Source: an uncultured Bacteroides sp. (GTDB taxonomy: Bacteria; Bacteroidota; Bacteroidia; Bacteroidales; Bacteroidaceae). Taken from it: a stretch of DNA of 64,000 bases. Location of the stretch: NCBI RefSeq assembly GCF_910586915.1, contig NZ_CAJULN010000002.1:1-64000 (forward strand). Direction: 5' to 3'. How positions within the stretch are numbered: position 1 is the stretch's first letter; every line of letters starts with the position of its first letter. This document shows positions 53,683-61,961 of this stretch, piece after piece. The translations under genes and the position numbers were made by a program. The notes under the pieces are model-generated. The model had not been told where the DNA came from. It saw only the letters and a list, made by a program, of their open reading frames with translations, and did no database searches.

Positions 53683-54768
53683 ATGATGAAACGACGGTTG
53701 AAACATAGGCATATAGCATTGGAAACAGTGCTGCTTGCGGTATGGCTTACAAAGTTGATTCCCGCTTGGGCAGCCGTATATTCCGACACCATTTATCCGC
53801 TTATTTCCTACGGTCTGTCGGCTTTTTCCAACCTCTTCCCTTTTGCCATAGGCGACTTATTCATTTTTCTCAGCATTGCTGGGGTTGTTATCTATCCTTT
53901 CTACGGTCATTTTCATCGGAAATTGCCCTGGAAAAAGGTCTTGCTGCACGACGGAGAGTATCTGTTGTGGATTTACGCATGGTTCTACCTTGCCTGGGGG
54001 CTCAATTACTCGCAAAAGAACTTTTATCAACGAACCAGAATTCCTTATACCGCCTATACGCCGGAGCATTTTAAAGCCTTTGTAGATGAGTATATCGTAC
54101 AGCTCAACCTTTCTTACACGCCGGCAAATAGCATTGACCGGGATTTGACAGGCAAAGAAACCGTACGATTATATAATCTGTTGAGCGACAGCCTTCGTGT
54201 GCACCGCCCGCCCCACGCATCTCCCCAAGCGAAGACGATGCTGTTTACGCCATTCATATCTATGGTGGGCGTGACCGGCAGCATGGGACCTTTCTTCTGC
54301 GAATTTACCTTGAATGGCGATTTGCTTCCCGCCAATTATCCTGCCACTTATGCGCACGAGTTGGCACATCTGTTGGGTATCACAAGCGAAGCGGAAGCCA
54401 ATTTTTATGCGTATCAGGTCTGTACGCGTTCCACAGTGCCCGCCATACGCTTTTCGGGATACTTCTCGATACTCGGCCATGTACTGAGCAATGCACAGCG
54501 ATTGATTCCGAAGGAAGAATATCTACAGTTTGTCCAACGCATCCGTCCGGAAATCATCGGACTGGCAAAGGATACTCAAGCGTATTGGACAGCGAAATAC
54601 AGTCCGGTGGTGGGTGCCGTACAGGACTGGATGTATGACCTCTATCTGAAAGGAAACAAGATAGAAAGCGGACGGAAGAATTACTCGGAAGTGGTGGGGC
54701 TGCTGATTTCTTATCGGGAGTGGGAAAAGAAAACAAACCAAACTGTACTACAGAAGTGCATAAAATAG
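53683..54768 (+). CDS. DUF3810 membrane protein with HExxH motif
   Basis: The ATG at 53683 (or 53686) gives a basic start before the first helix; an upstream frame at 53650 adds eleven residues. The 361-residue protein has three N-terminal membrane helices (ALETVLLAVWLTKLIPAWA; NLFPFAIGDLFIFLSIAGVVIYPF; LLWIYAWFYLAWGL) and then a soluble domain with YPATYAHELAHLLGITSEAEANFYAYQVC. The HELAH plus a downstream Glu is a gluzincin-type zinc site, so it is probably a membrane-bound metallopeptidase. DUF3810 proteins have no proven substrate. It is divergent from valS. Confidence 0.8.
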   Translation: MMKRRLKHRHIALETVLLAVWLTKLIPAWAAVYSDTIYPLISYGLSAFSNLFPFAIGDLFIFLSIAGVVIYPFYGHFHRKLPWKKVLLHDGEYLLWIYAWFYLAWGLNYSQKNFYQRTRIPYTAYTPEHFKAFVDEYIVQLNLSYTPANSIDRDLTGKETVRLYNLLSDSLRVHRPPHASPQAKTMLFTPFISMVGVTGSMGPFFCEFTLNGDLLPANYPATYAHELAHLLGITSEAEANFYAYQVCTRSTVPAIRFSGYFSILGHVLSNAQRLIPKEEYLQFVQRIRPEIIGLAKDTQAYWTAKYSPVVGAVQDWMYDLYLKGNKIESGRKNYSEVVGLLISYREWEKKTNQTVLQKCIK

Positions 54769-54776
54769 TAACTTTG
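54769..54776 (+). promoter_or_regulatory. Candidate -7 box (TAACTTTG) for mazG
   Basis: TAACTTTG fits TAnnTTTG and starts right after the stop codon of the DUF3810 gene, 47 bp before the mazG ATG. AGTGCA (54755-54760) and TGCACT (54777-54782) flank it as a short inverted repeat. Confidence 0.45.
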
Positions 54777-54822
54777 TGCACTTTTACAGTGCAATATTCA
54801 CCCAATCAAAAAATATACAATT

Positions 54823-55611
54823 ATGTTACATACCAGACAAGAACAAATGGAAGCCTTCGGCCGCTTCTTGGATATTCTCGACGAACTGCGCACGAAATGT
54901 CCCTGGGACCGCAAACAGACCAACGAAAGCCTGCGCCCCAATACGATAGAAGAGACCTACGAACTTTGCGATGCGCTGATGAGAGAGGATAAAAAGGATA
55001 TCTGCAAAGAATTGGGCGACGTGTTGCTGCACGTTGCTTTCTATGCGAAGATAGGTTCGGAGACAGGAGATTTCGACATCAAAGATGTCTGCGACAAGCT
55101 GTGCGACAAACTGATATTCCGCCATCCTCACGTATTTGGAGAAGCGAAAGCTGAAACGGCCGGTGAGGTATCCCAAAACTGGGAGCAGTTGAAGCTGAAA
55201 GAAAAAGATGGAAATAAGAGTGTGCTGAGCGGTGTCCCCGCTGCCCTACCCTCACTTATCAAGGCTTACCGCATACAGGACAAGGCACGCAACGTAGGCT
55301 TCGACTGGGAAGAACGCGAACAGGTTTGGGATAAGGTGAAAGAAGAAATCGGAGAGTTTCAGGAAGAGGTAGCCAATATGGACAAGGAAAAAGCAGAGGC
55401 CGAATTCGGAGATGTCATGTTCAGCCTTATCAATGCTGCCCGCCTTTATAAAATCAATCCGGACAATGCTTTGGAACTCACCAATCAGAAATTTATCCGC
55501 CGTTTCAATTACCTCGAAGAACATACCATCAAAGAGGGAAAAAATCTGAAAGAGATGACACTCGAAGAAATGGATGCCATCTGGAACGAGGCTAAGGAGA
55601 AAGGGTTGTAA
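54823..55611 (+). CDS. mazG: Nucleoside triphosphate pyrophosphohydrolase MazG
   Basis: MazG hydrolyses (d)NTPs to NMP and pyrophosphate and helps to clear damaged nucleotides. The 262-residue protein has two MazG domains: residues 20-110 (CPWDRKQTNESLRPNTIEETYELCDAL, then ELGDVLLHVAFYA) and 160-235 (EIGEFQEEVANMDKEKAEAEFGDVMFSLINAARL). The E-E-x-x-E and E-x-x-D metal sites are intact in both. Length fits the E. coli protein (263). A bidirectional terminator follows. Confidence 0.95.
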   Translation: MLHTRQEQMEAFGRFLDILDELRTKCPWDRKQTNESLRPNTIEETYELCDALMREDKKDICKELGDVLLHVAFYAKIGSETGDFDIKDVCDKLCDKLIFRHPHVFGEAKAETAGEVSQNWEQLKLKEKDGNKSVLSGVPAALPSLIKAYRIQDKARNVGFDWEEREQVWDKVKEEIGEFQEEVANMDKEKAEAEFGDVMFSLINAARLYKINPDNALELTNQKFIRRFNYLEEHTIKEGKNLKEMTLEEMDAIWNEAKEKGL

Positions 55612-55620
55612 CAAACGATT

Positions 55621-55664
55621 AATACCTGAGTTCTCCACCATCAATTATTGAGAACTCAGGTATT
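55621..55664. terminator. Bidirectional terminator between mazG and the Spy-like gene
   Basis: AATACCTGAGTTCTC (55621-55635) and GAGAACTCAGGTATT (55650-55664) form a perfect 15-bp stem between two convergent genes. Confidence 0.75.
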
Positions 55665-55690
55665 GACGACACTAAAGGCTATTCCCTAAG

Positions 55691-56152
55691 CTATTTTCTT
55701 TTTCCTCTTCCGTTATCATTGCGGTTCACTCCCCTTATCATTTCCCGGTGGAAACGCATCTCCGCCCGTTGCACAAGGAAGATTTTCTTATTGGAAAGAA
55801 TCTTTTTGAACTTACTCAAATAGTTTTTATCAAGTTGATCGGCAGCGATACGGTTATTAATCACTTTCTCGTTGATACCTTCATACTGGGCTTCCGTAAT
55901 CTTTTCATCCTTGCTTTTGCGCATCACCTCCCACGATTCGTCATTCAGTTTCTTCTTCTTGTCCTGCAGTTCAAAATAAATCGGGAAGAACTTGGCTGCT
56001 TCATCTTTCGTCAATCCCGCCTGTTCGATGATATACGCTTTTTGCTTTGCTCTGAACTCCTCGCGGGATAAATGCTGGTCGCATCCACCGGCGGCCCGGA
56101 GAACGGACATAAAGCTACACAACAAAACGACTAATGCGATTACTTTTTTCAT
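55691..56152 (-). CDS. Spy/CpxP-like periplasmic protein
   Basis: The 153-residue protein has a signal peptide (LCSFMSVLRAAG) and is otherwise helical and highly charged (REEFRAKQKAYIIEQAGLTKDEAAKFFPIYFELQDKKKKLNDESW). The LT-x-x-EA-x-x-F/L-P motif resembles the LTxxQ repeats of Spy/CpxP chaperones. Such proteins often act in envelope stress. It lies 27 bp after the anti-sigma-like gene and ends the rnz-to-Spy string. Family assignment is by pattern, so moderate. Confidence 0.6.
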   Translation of the reverse strand: MKKVIALVVLLCSFMSVLRAAGGCDQHLSREEFRAKQKAYIIEQAGLTKDEAAKFFPIYFELQDKKKKLNDESWEVMRKSKDEKITEAQYEGINEKVINNRIAADQLDKNYLSKFKKILSNKKIFLVQRAEMRFHREMIRGVNRNDNGRGKRK

Positions 56153-56179
56153 TTTCTGTATTCAAATCGGTTTTAAAAA

Positions 56180-56557
56180 TCATTCTACACTTGCGTCACT
56201 CAAATAGACATATAATGAGTAGTCGTCCAACATGGCACGGTCGAAGGCTACGTCAAGCATATCGTCGGATATGGCTTCCACATCAACTTCCGTAGCGGCC
56301 ACCTCATCCGTGGTTGCGCTCTTGGGAGTGGTGGACGCCACCCGGATAATCAAGGCAGCTCCTACAAACATGGCCGCCATATACAACAACGGTTTCAGCT
56401 TTGTCCATGTACTGACCGTCTCTTCCTTAAAAACAACCTGCGGTTTCTCCGGCAATTTGTTCATCACCTCCGAAGCAAGGTTTTCAAAGTAGCCGTCGGG
56501 AACTTTGAAGGAATTTTCCTTACCGAGCCGTTTAAACAGGATATCTTCTTCTTTCAT
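56180..56557 (-). CDS. Single-pass membrane protein, probable anti-sigma factor
   Basis: The ATG at 56557 has AGGAG nine bases before it; an earlier start at 56590 is weaker. The 125-residue protein has a cytoplasmic N-terminal region (ILFKRLGKENSFKVPDGYFENLASEVMNKLP), one membrane helix (LLYMAAMFVGAALIIRVA, about 62-80) and an acidic periplasmic tail. The order ECF sigma gene, small membrane protein, Spy-like protein fits a sigma/anti-sigma unit. There is no zinc HxxxCxxC motif. The role is inferred from position. Confidence 0.6.
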   Translation of the reverse strand: MKEEDILFKRLGKENSFKVPDGYFENLASEVMNKLPEKPQVVFKEETVSTWTKLKPLLYMAAMFVGAALIIRVASTTPKSATTDEVAATEVDVEAISDDMLDVAFDRAMLDDYSLYVYLSDASVE

Positions 56558-56604
56558 ACATTTTCTCCTCTCTTTTTCCTTAGACATCATGTGCGTCCAA
56601 AGGT

Positions 56605-57159
56605 TTAATCAATTTCTTCCAAAAACTTTTCTATTTTCTTCACAGCATGGTGATAAGATGCCTTCAGCGCACCTACCGATGTTCCGAACACTTCGGACAT
56701 CTGTTCGTATTTCATTTCCTGAAAGTATTTCAGGTTGAACACCATACGTTGCTTCTCGGGCAGTGTCATCAGTGCCTTCTGCAAGCACAACTGTACACGG
56801 TCGCCCGAAAAATAGGGGTCGCTCTCCAGTTTATGCACCATCATCGCTTCGGGGTCGTCAATGGCTAAGGTGGCGACGGCGCGCTGTTTGTTGAGGAAGG
56901 TCAGACACTCGTTCAATGCGATACGGTAGAGCCAGGTAGACAGTTTCGCCTCGGCACGGAAATAGTCGATATTCGTCCAGGCCTTGATGAAAGTGTTCTG
57001 CAACAAATCGTTCGTATCTTCGTGCGAAAGCACCATCCGGCGGATTTGCCAATACAACTGCTCGCTATACTGCGCTACAATCATTTCGAATCCTTGCCGT
57101 TGGGTACTCTCTTCCTGAAGAAGTTTCAGAACCTCACGTTCGTTATAAGGGGTCATCAT
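56605..57159 (-). CDS. ECF sigma-70 factor (RpoE-like)
   Basis: The 184-residue protein has region 2 (GFEMIVAQYSEQLYWQIRRMVLSHEDTNDLLQNTFIKAWTNIDYF) and region 4 (TLPEKQRMVFNLKYFQEMKYEQMSEVFGTSVGALKASYHHAVKKIEKFL). Unlike the two utilization-locus sigma factors it has no SusC or FecR neighbour, and its partner is the small membrane protein 47 bp downstream. It is more like the conserved RpoE-type group of Bacteroidota. It lies 24 bp after the L,D-transpeptidase gene, so it may be co-transcribed with it. Confidence 0.92.
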   Translation of the reverse strand: MMTPYNEREVLKLLQEESTQRQGFEMIVAQYSEQLYWQIRRMVLSHEDTNDLLQNTFIKAWTNIDYFRAEAKLSTWLYRIALNECLTFLNKQRAVATLAIDDPEAMMVHKLESDPYFSGDRVQLCLQKALMTLPEKQRMVFNLKYFQEMKYEQMSEVFGTSVGALKASYHHAVKKIEKFLEEID

Positions 57160-57183
57160 CTCTCGTTATCTGTGGTTTGTTGT

Positions 57184-58734
57184 TTATGGTTTCAATTTGC
57201 GATTGTCCATTGCCTTAAGCAAAGAGGCGTCGTAGTGGTAAACGTCCTCGCAATATATCAGATGATTATCGGCAGAGAGATAGACTGTCTGATAGTCGAT
57301 AAACAAAGGGATATTTTCTTTCAGGCTGTAATGTTTCAATTCGTGGTACTCCTCACTGCCGGCCAACTTTTTCCCTTCGTCGCTCACCGGCTTGATGTCC
57401 ATAGCAAGGCGGATGCGGTCTTCGAGCAGTTCGTCGGGTTCTTTCAACAGGAAGAAGGAAAAGTCGAGTGCTTTTTGCAAACGCACACATCCGTGACTCA
57501 CCGCCCGGTTCTTACGCGTAAAAGCCCAGCGCGAAGGGGTGTCGTGCAGATAGACGGCGTGTGGATTAGGGAAACGGAAGATGATGCGTCCCAACGAATT
57601 TCCCGCCTTGTTGTCCTGCTTCACCGTATAGGGCACGCCTCTCCCCGCATACTTGGCCCATTGCACGCTGTGAGGATTCACTTGCAGTCCGGTACGGTTG
57701 TCATACACCTTCATGCGATTGCGGGTGAAGTAGGTCGTATCGCGGCGGTAAGTGGGGATTATCTCTTTTCGGATGATGCTTTGAGGCACATTCCAGTAGG
57801 GATTCAATTCCATGTAGTAGATTTTGCTTGACAGCAGAGGTGTCTTGTTTTTCACGCTTCCCACACAGACGCGCATTTCAAGAATAGAGTCTGTCTCTTC
57901 ATTGACTGCCTGTAACATGAACGCCGCCACATTGGCTATCACATATTTCTTTCCTTTATCCAAAGCATATTGCCAGCGTGCCCGCTCCATGTTCACCAAC
58001 AGGCGGTTGCGGTAATCATCCGTGGTGTCCGTCGCGCCCCAAGCGTTGACACGCTCCAGTTCTTCCTGCATTTTCCGGTAGAGCGGAGCCGAAGGCTGCG
58101 CTTTGCGGAAGGCGGCATTCGCATCTGTCCGCAAGGCATTCAGGGCAGCCGTGGCGAACTCTTTATCATAGTCTTTGAGTGGTATGCGGTTGATGGAGTC
58201 GTTCCATCTGTCCTCCAAAGGCAGAAAGCCGAAGTTCAGCCGACACACATACGAAAGATAAGCGGCAGTCAACTGGTATTCCACTTCTGCCAACAGGCGA
58301 TTCAGTGTCTTTCCTTCCTGTAGCTGCCGTGTATGCAGTTGTTGCAGCTCACTACGAATGCTGTCCGTAGGGTAAAGGTGCGGATTGATACCGTGGCTCG
58401 CAATATGCTCCAGCCAGTACAACAGAGAGTCTGCCGCCTGCACAACGGGACGATTTGAAGTGAGCGAATCGCTTAACCAGAAGAAATCGCCCGCTTTCTC
58501 CTGATAGTGGGCCACCATCGCCGAATCCCAGGGAGTAGCAGTCGCAGTACGGTTGATGTATGAACAAACCAACAGGCGAATGCTGTCTTCGCTCACCCGA
58601 TAGGCGGGGTTCAACAACTCCTGCACATTTTTCCACGAAGCGGGTATCAGCGAGAACGATTTTCCGTTTTTACAAGATGACAGACAGCAGACGCATCCGA
58701 TTATCAAACTCCAGAGTAATTGTTTCCTTCTCAT
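57184..58734 (-). CDS. L,D-transpeptidase (YcbB-like)
   Basis: The 516-residue protein has a lipoprotein signal (CVCCLSSCKNGKS), a scaffold domain (about 80-250), and a YkuD catalytic domain with the motif HDTPSRWAFTRKNRAVSHGCVRLQKA. The Cys in SHGC (about 410) is the nucleophile. These enzymes make 3-3 cross-links in peptidoglycan or attach lipoproteins. The YcbB-type layout (long helical N-terminus, catalytic part near the C-terminus) suggests peptidoglycan cross-linking. Its start overlaps the rnz stop by 4 bp. Confidence 0.88.
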   Translation of the reverse strand: MRRKQLLWSLIIGCVCCLSSCKNGKSFSLIPASWKNVQELLNPAYRVSEDSIRLLVCSYINRTATATPWDSAMVAHYQEKAGDFFWLSDSLTSNRPVVQAADSLLYWLEHIASHGINPHLYPTDSIRSELQQLHTRQLQEGKTLNRLLAEVEYQLTAAYLSYVCRLNFGFLPLEDRWNDSINRIPLKDYDKEFATAALNALRTDANAAFRKAQPSAPLYRKMQEELERVNAWGATDTTDDYRNRLLVNMERARWQYALDKGKKYVIANVAAFMLQAVNEETDSILEMRVCVGSVKNKTPLLSSKIYYMELNPYWNVPQSIIRKEIIPTYRRDTTYFTRNRMKVYDNRTGLQVNPHSVQWAKYAGRGVPYTVKQDNKAGNSLGRIIFRFPNPHAVYLHDTPSRWAFTRKNRAVSHGCVRLQKALDFSFFLLKEPDELLEDRIRLAMDIKPVSDEGKKLAGSEEYHELKHYSLKENIPLFIDYQTVYLSADNHLIYCEDVYHYDASLLKAMDNRKLKP

Positions 58735-59666
58735 AGGCCAACTCCTCCTCCGTCAATGTCGATGCACAAATTTTCCTTTGCCAAAACGGTTCGTGGGAAA
58801 ATGGCCGACGCTTCTTTGAATAAAACAGATTCATCTTCATAGCGGGCGGAAAAATGTCCGATTACCAGTTGCTTCACATTGGCCTCGGCGGCAAGTTGCG
58901 CAGCCTGTGCAGACGTCGTATGGCAGGTTTCCTTTGCCCGTGCCTGTTCGCTCTGTGCGAAGGTCGCTTCGTGAAACAGCAGATCGACTCCTCTGATTTG
59001 TTCTACAATCGCAGGACGATAAATCGTGTCCGAGCAGTAGGCATATTTACGTGGCGGAGCTGCGGGACGGGTCAGGCGCGCATTCGGGATTACCTCTCCT
59101 TCGGGAGTGATGAAATCGGCTCCGTTCTTGATGCGGTTCAGTTCGTAGACCGGCACTTTATAAAAGTCCACCATATCGCGGATAATATGATTGGGGCATG
59201 GCTTCTCTTCAAAGAGGAAGCCGCAGCAAGGAATACGGTGTTTCAACGGAATCGTAGTGACGCTCACGGAGCGGTCGTCGTAAATGAGGGCAGGCTCTTT
59301 GGTTTCAAACTCATGGAAGAACACTTTATAAGGAATTGTCTTGCAAAAGAAAGCAAACATGGGGGCAAACAATTCTTCAAGCCCTTTCGGAGAATGAATG
59401 TGCAAATCGGCAGTCCGCCCCAACAGGCCGAATGTTGAAACCAGCCCCAACAACCCGAAACAGTGGTCGCCGTGCAAATGAGAAATAAAGATGTGGTTCA
59501 GCCGGGAAAACTTTAGCCGGGAACGACGCAACTGCATCTGTGCCCCTTCTCCACAATCAATCATAAACAGTTTTTCGCGCAAGTTCACGACTTGGGAAGT
59601 CGCAAAATGGCGTGTGGTAGGCAAAGCGGAACCGCATCCTAAGATATGTAGCTCAAATTTTTCCAT
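58731..59666 (-). CDS. rnz: Ribonuclease Z
   Basis: The enzyme removes the 3' trailer of pre-tRNAs. The ATG at 59666 gives the canonical MEKFELHILGCGSALPTTR; a GTG at 59705 is inside the inverted repeat. The 311-residue beta-lactamase fold has the zinc motif HLHGDH (in HIFISHLHGDHCFGLLG), the flexible-arm region (about 150-190), and further His/Asp ligands in CSDTIYRP, HEATFA and IGHFSARY. Length is usual. It heads the string rnz / L,D-transpeptidase / ECF sigma / membrane protein / Spy-like. A -7 box is at 59673-59680. Confidence 0.95.
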   Translation of the reverse strand: MEKFELHILGCGSALPTTRHFATSQVVNLREKLFMIDCGEGAQMQLRRSRLKFSRLNHIFISHLHGDHCFGLLGLVSTFGLLGRTADLHIHSPKGLEELFAPMFAFFCKTIPYKVFFHEFETKEPALIYDDRSVSVTTIPLKHRIPCCGFLFEEKPCPNHIIRDMVDFYKVPVYELNRIKNGADFITPEGEVIPNARLTRPAAPPRKYAYCSDTIYRPAIVEQIRGVDLLFHEATFAQSEQARAKETCHTTSAQAAQLAAEANVKQLVIGHFSARYEDESVLFKEASAIFPRTVLAKENLCIDIDGGGVGL

Positions 59667-59672
59667 GATATG

Positions 59673-59680
59673 CAAAGATA
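59673..59680 (-). promoter_or_regulatory. Candidate -7 box (TATCTTTG) for rnz
   Basis: TATCTTTG on the - strand fits TAnnTTTG but ends only 6 bp before the rnz ATG, so transcription from it would give an almost leaderless mRNA. The inverted repeat arm starts 8 bp further upstream. Confidence 0.4.
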
Positions 59681-59687
59681 GAAAATT

Positions 59688-59842
59688 TTTCACCACAGAG
59701 GACACAGAGTCTCACAGAGTTTTTTTCTTCGCGATGAAAAAACTTTCTGAAGAAAATAAAGCAGCCACTCGGTAAACCTGAAAGAATTAACACAATTAAT
59801 AATAAAAAAACTCCGTGAAACTCTGTGTCCTCTGTGGTGAAA
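59688..59842. repeat. 155-bp element with 39-bp inverted repeats (CACAGAG type)
   Basis: Arms 59688-59726 and 59804-59842 are reverse complements over 39 bases with two mismatches. Each arm contains three CACAGAG-type units (for example CACCACAGAGGACACAGAGT). The 77-bp centre has no gene. No transposase and no clear target-site duplication is seen. It separates rnz from the rpsA terminator. It resembles non-autonomous intergenic elements and could fold as a long hairpin in RNA. Confidence 0.8.
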
Positions 59843-59850
59843 TAAAAAAA

Positions 59851-59870
59851 GCGCCCCCAAGCGGGAGCGC
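59851..59870 (-). terminator. Rho-independent terminator of rpsA
   Basis: GCGCTCCC pairs with GGGGGCGC on the - strand (one wobble) with a GCTT loop, followed by a seven-base T-run (59850-59844). It lies 26 bp after the rpsA stop. Confidence 0.8.
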
Positions 59871-59895
59871 CTTTATCAGAAATATACTGTTCGGA

Positions 59896-61692
59896 TTATT
59901 TCTTTCCTTCCAACTGTTCTTTCAATGCAGCCAGAGCGTCGATGTCGCCCAGCGTAGTTGAAGCAGCCTGGTTTTGAATCATCGGAGTTTCTTCTCTCTT
60001 GTTAGATGCTTTCTTAGCGTTTGAAGCAGCTTTCTTTTCTGCTCTTTCTTCAGCTTTTGCAACATCTTCGAAGATACGGCTGTGAGACAGGATGATTCTC
60101 TTAGCGTCTTTGTTGAACTCGATTACCTTGAATTCAAGTTTCTCATCCAACTGAGCTTGTGATCCGTCTTCTTTTACCAGATGTTTCGGAGTTGCGAAAC
60201 CTTCTACACCGTAAGGAAGAGCTACAACAGCACCCTTATCCAACATTTCGATGATAGTACCTTCGTGTACGGAACCTACTGTGAACACTGTTTCGAATAC
60301 ATCCCACGGATTTTCTTCGAGTTGCTTGTGGCCTAAGCTCAAACGACGGTTTTCTTTGTCGATTTCCAATACCTGAACTTCGATATCAGCACCAATCTGA
60401 GTAAATTCTGACGGGTGTTTTACTTTCTTAGTCCAAGAAAGGTCAGAGATGTGAATCAATCCGTCTACACCTTCTTCGATTTCTACGAATACACCGAAGT
60501 TAGTGAAGTTGCGTACTTTTGCAGTGTGCTTAGAAGCTACCGGATATTTTTCTTCGATAGTTTCCCACGGATCTTGTTTCAGTTGTTTGATACCCAAAGA
60601 CATCTTACGTTCTTCGCGGTCGAGTGTCAGCACAACAGCTTCTACTTCGTCGCCTACCTTCATGAAGTCTTGAGCAGAACGCAGGTGTTGGCTCCAAGAC
60701 ATTTCAGAAACGTGAATCAAACCTTCTACGCCGGCAGCGATTTCGATGAATGCACCGTAATCAGCCATCACGACAACTTTACCAGTCACTTTGTCGCCTA
60801 CCTTCAAGTCAGTGTCAAGCGCATCCCAGGGGTGCGGAGTCAACTGCTTCAAGCCAAGAGCGATACGTTTCTTTTCGTCGTCGAAGTCGAGGATAACCAC
60901 GTTGAGTTTCTGATCCAGTTCAACCACTTCTTTCGGATCGCTGACGCGTCCCCAAGAGAGGTCGGTGATGTGAATCAGACCGTCTACGCCGCCGAGGTCG
61001 ATGAATACACCGTAAGATGTGATATTTTTAACAGTTCCTTCGAGAACTTGTCCTTTTTCGAGTTTACCGATGATTTCTTTCTTCTGTTGTTCCAGTTCGG
61101 CTTCGATAAGAGCTTTGTGAGATACAACAACGTTTTTGAATTCCTGGTTGATTTTAACAACTTTGAATTCCATTGTTTTGCCAACGAATACATCATAGTC
61201 GCGAATCGGTTTAACGTCGATTTGAGAACCCGGCAAGAATGCTTCAATGCCGAATACGTCTACAATCATACCGCCCTTCGTGCGGCACTTGATGTAACCC
61301 TTGATAATTTCTTCGTTTTCCAAAGCAGCGTTTACACGATCCCAAGAGCGAGTAGCGCGGGCTTTTCTGTGCGACAGAACGAGCTGTCCTTTTTTGTCTT
61401 CCTGGTTTTCGATGTACACCTCTACTGTATCACCTACTTTCAGGTCGGGATTGTAGCGGAATTCATTCAGAGGAATGATACCGTCTGATTTGTAACCGAT
61501 GTTCACAACTACTTCACGCTTGTTCATTGCGATTACGGTTCCGTCAACAACCTCACGGTCGTTCACTTTGTTAAGCGTACCGTCGTATGCTTTTTCGAGT
61601 TCTTCGTGGCTTGCGCTTGTTACCGCTTCGCCGTTTTCATAAGCATCCCAGTTGAAATCTTCAATAGGAGCTACGTTCTTTAAGTTTTCCAT
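59896..61692 (-). CDS. rpsA: 30S ribosomal protein S1
   Basis: S1 binds mRNA on the small ribosomal subunit. The 598-residue protein has six S1 RNA-binding domains, recognised by repeats such as DGTVIAMNKREVVVNIGYKSDG, KGYIKCRTKGGMIVDVFGIEAFLPG, EGTVKNITSYGVFIDLGGVDGLIHITDLSWG, VTGKVVVMADYGAFIEI, KVRNFTNFGVFVEIEEGVDGLIHISDLSW and EGTIIEMLDKGAVVALPYGVEG. The C-terminus is a Lys/Ala-rich tail ending DALAALKEQLEGKK. Length matches Bacteroidota S1. It has the best-matching promoter of the window. Confidence 0.97.
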   Translation of the reverse strand: MENLKNVAPIEDFNWDAYENGEAVTSASHEELEKAYDGTLNKVNDREVVDGTVIAMNKREVVVNIGYKSDGIIPLNEFRYNPDLKVGDTVEVYIENQEDKKGQLVLSHRKARATRSWDRVNAALENEEIIKGYIKCRTKGGMIVDVFGIEAFLPGSQIDVKPIRDYDVFVGKTMEFKVVKINQEFKNVVVSHKALIEAELEQQKKEIIGKLEKGQVLEGTVKNITSYGVFIDLGGVDGLIHITDLSWGRVSDPKEVVELDQKLNVVILDFDDEKKRIALGLKQLTPHPWDALDTDLKVGDKVTGKVVVMADYGAFIEIAAGVEGLIHVSEMSWSQHLRSAQDFMKVGDEVEAVVLTLDREERKMSLGIKQLKQDPWETIEEKYPVASKHTAKVRNFTNFGVFVEIEEGVDGLIHISDLSWTKKVKHPSEFTQIGADIEVQVLEIDKENRRLSLGHKQLEENPWDVFETVFTVGSVHEGTIIEMLDKGAVVALPYGVEGFATPKHLVKEDGSQAQLDEKLEFKVIEFNKDAKRIILSHSRIFEDVAKAEERAEKKAASNAKKASNKREETPMIQNQAASTTLGDIDALAALKEQLEGKK

Positions 61693-61755
61693 TAATAAAA
61701 TAAGTTGTTTAATACTTTAATTAAATAAGACATTATATTATCTATAAATCGGGCA

Positions 61756-61787
61756 CAAAGGTAGGAATATTTTCTTGACCGACCAAA
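61756..61787 (-). promoter_or_regulatory. Consensus Bacteroides promoter of rpsA
   Basis: On the - strand TTTG (61787-61784), a 20-bp spacer and TACCTTTG (61763-61756) match the -33 TTTG / -7 TAnnTTTG consensus with ideal spacing, 64 bp before the ATG. Confidence 0.75.
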
Positions 61788-61924
61788 AAATGGCTGAATA
61801 AAAGATAGTTGTATCTCTATTTTTTTTGCACCGGCTTCCCCGACGGCGCATCTTCATTCTCACACTTATTTGCCAATAATACTTAAAATTTAAAAGATAA
61901 TATGAATTAAAAGATTAAAGAATG

Positions 61925-61932
61925 TACTTTTG
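61925..61932 (+). promoter_or_regulatory. Candidate -7 box (TACTTTTG) for the second ECF sigma gene
   Basis: TACTTTTG fits TAnnTTTG, 29 bp before the ATG at 61962. No clear -33 element. Confidence 0.5.
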
Positions 61933-61961
61933 ATGCAATTTTAAAAAAAATAGCCCTAACA

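Noticed and set aside
59688..59842. Insertion sequence
   Set aside because: The 77-bp centre has no coding capacity for a transposase and no target-site duplication is evident.
60415..61488. 357-codon + strand open frame across rpsA
   Set aside because: It is a shadow of the repetitive S1 domains; the sequence is Phe/Tyr-rich with no fold pattern.
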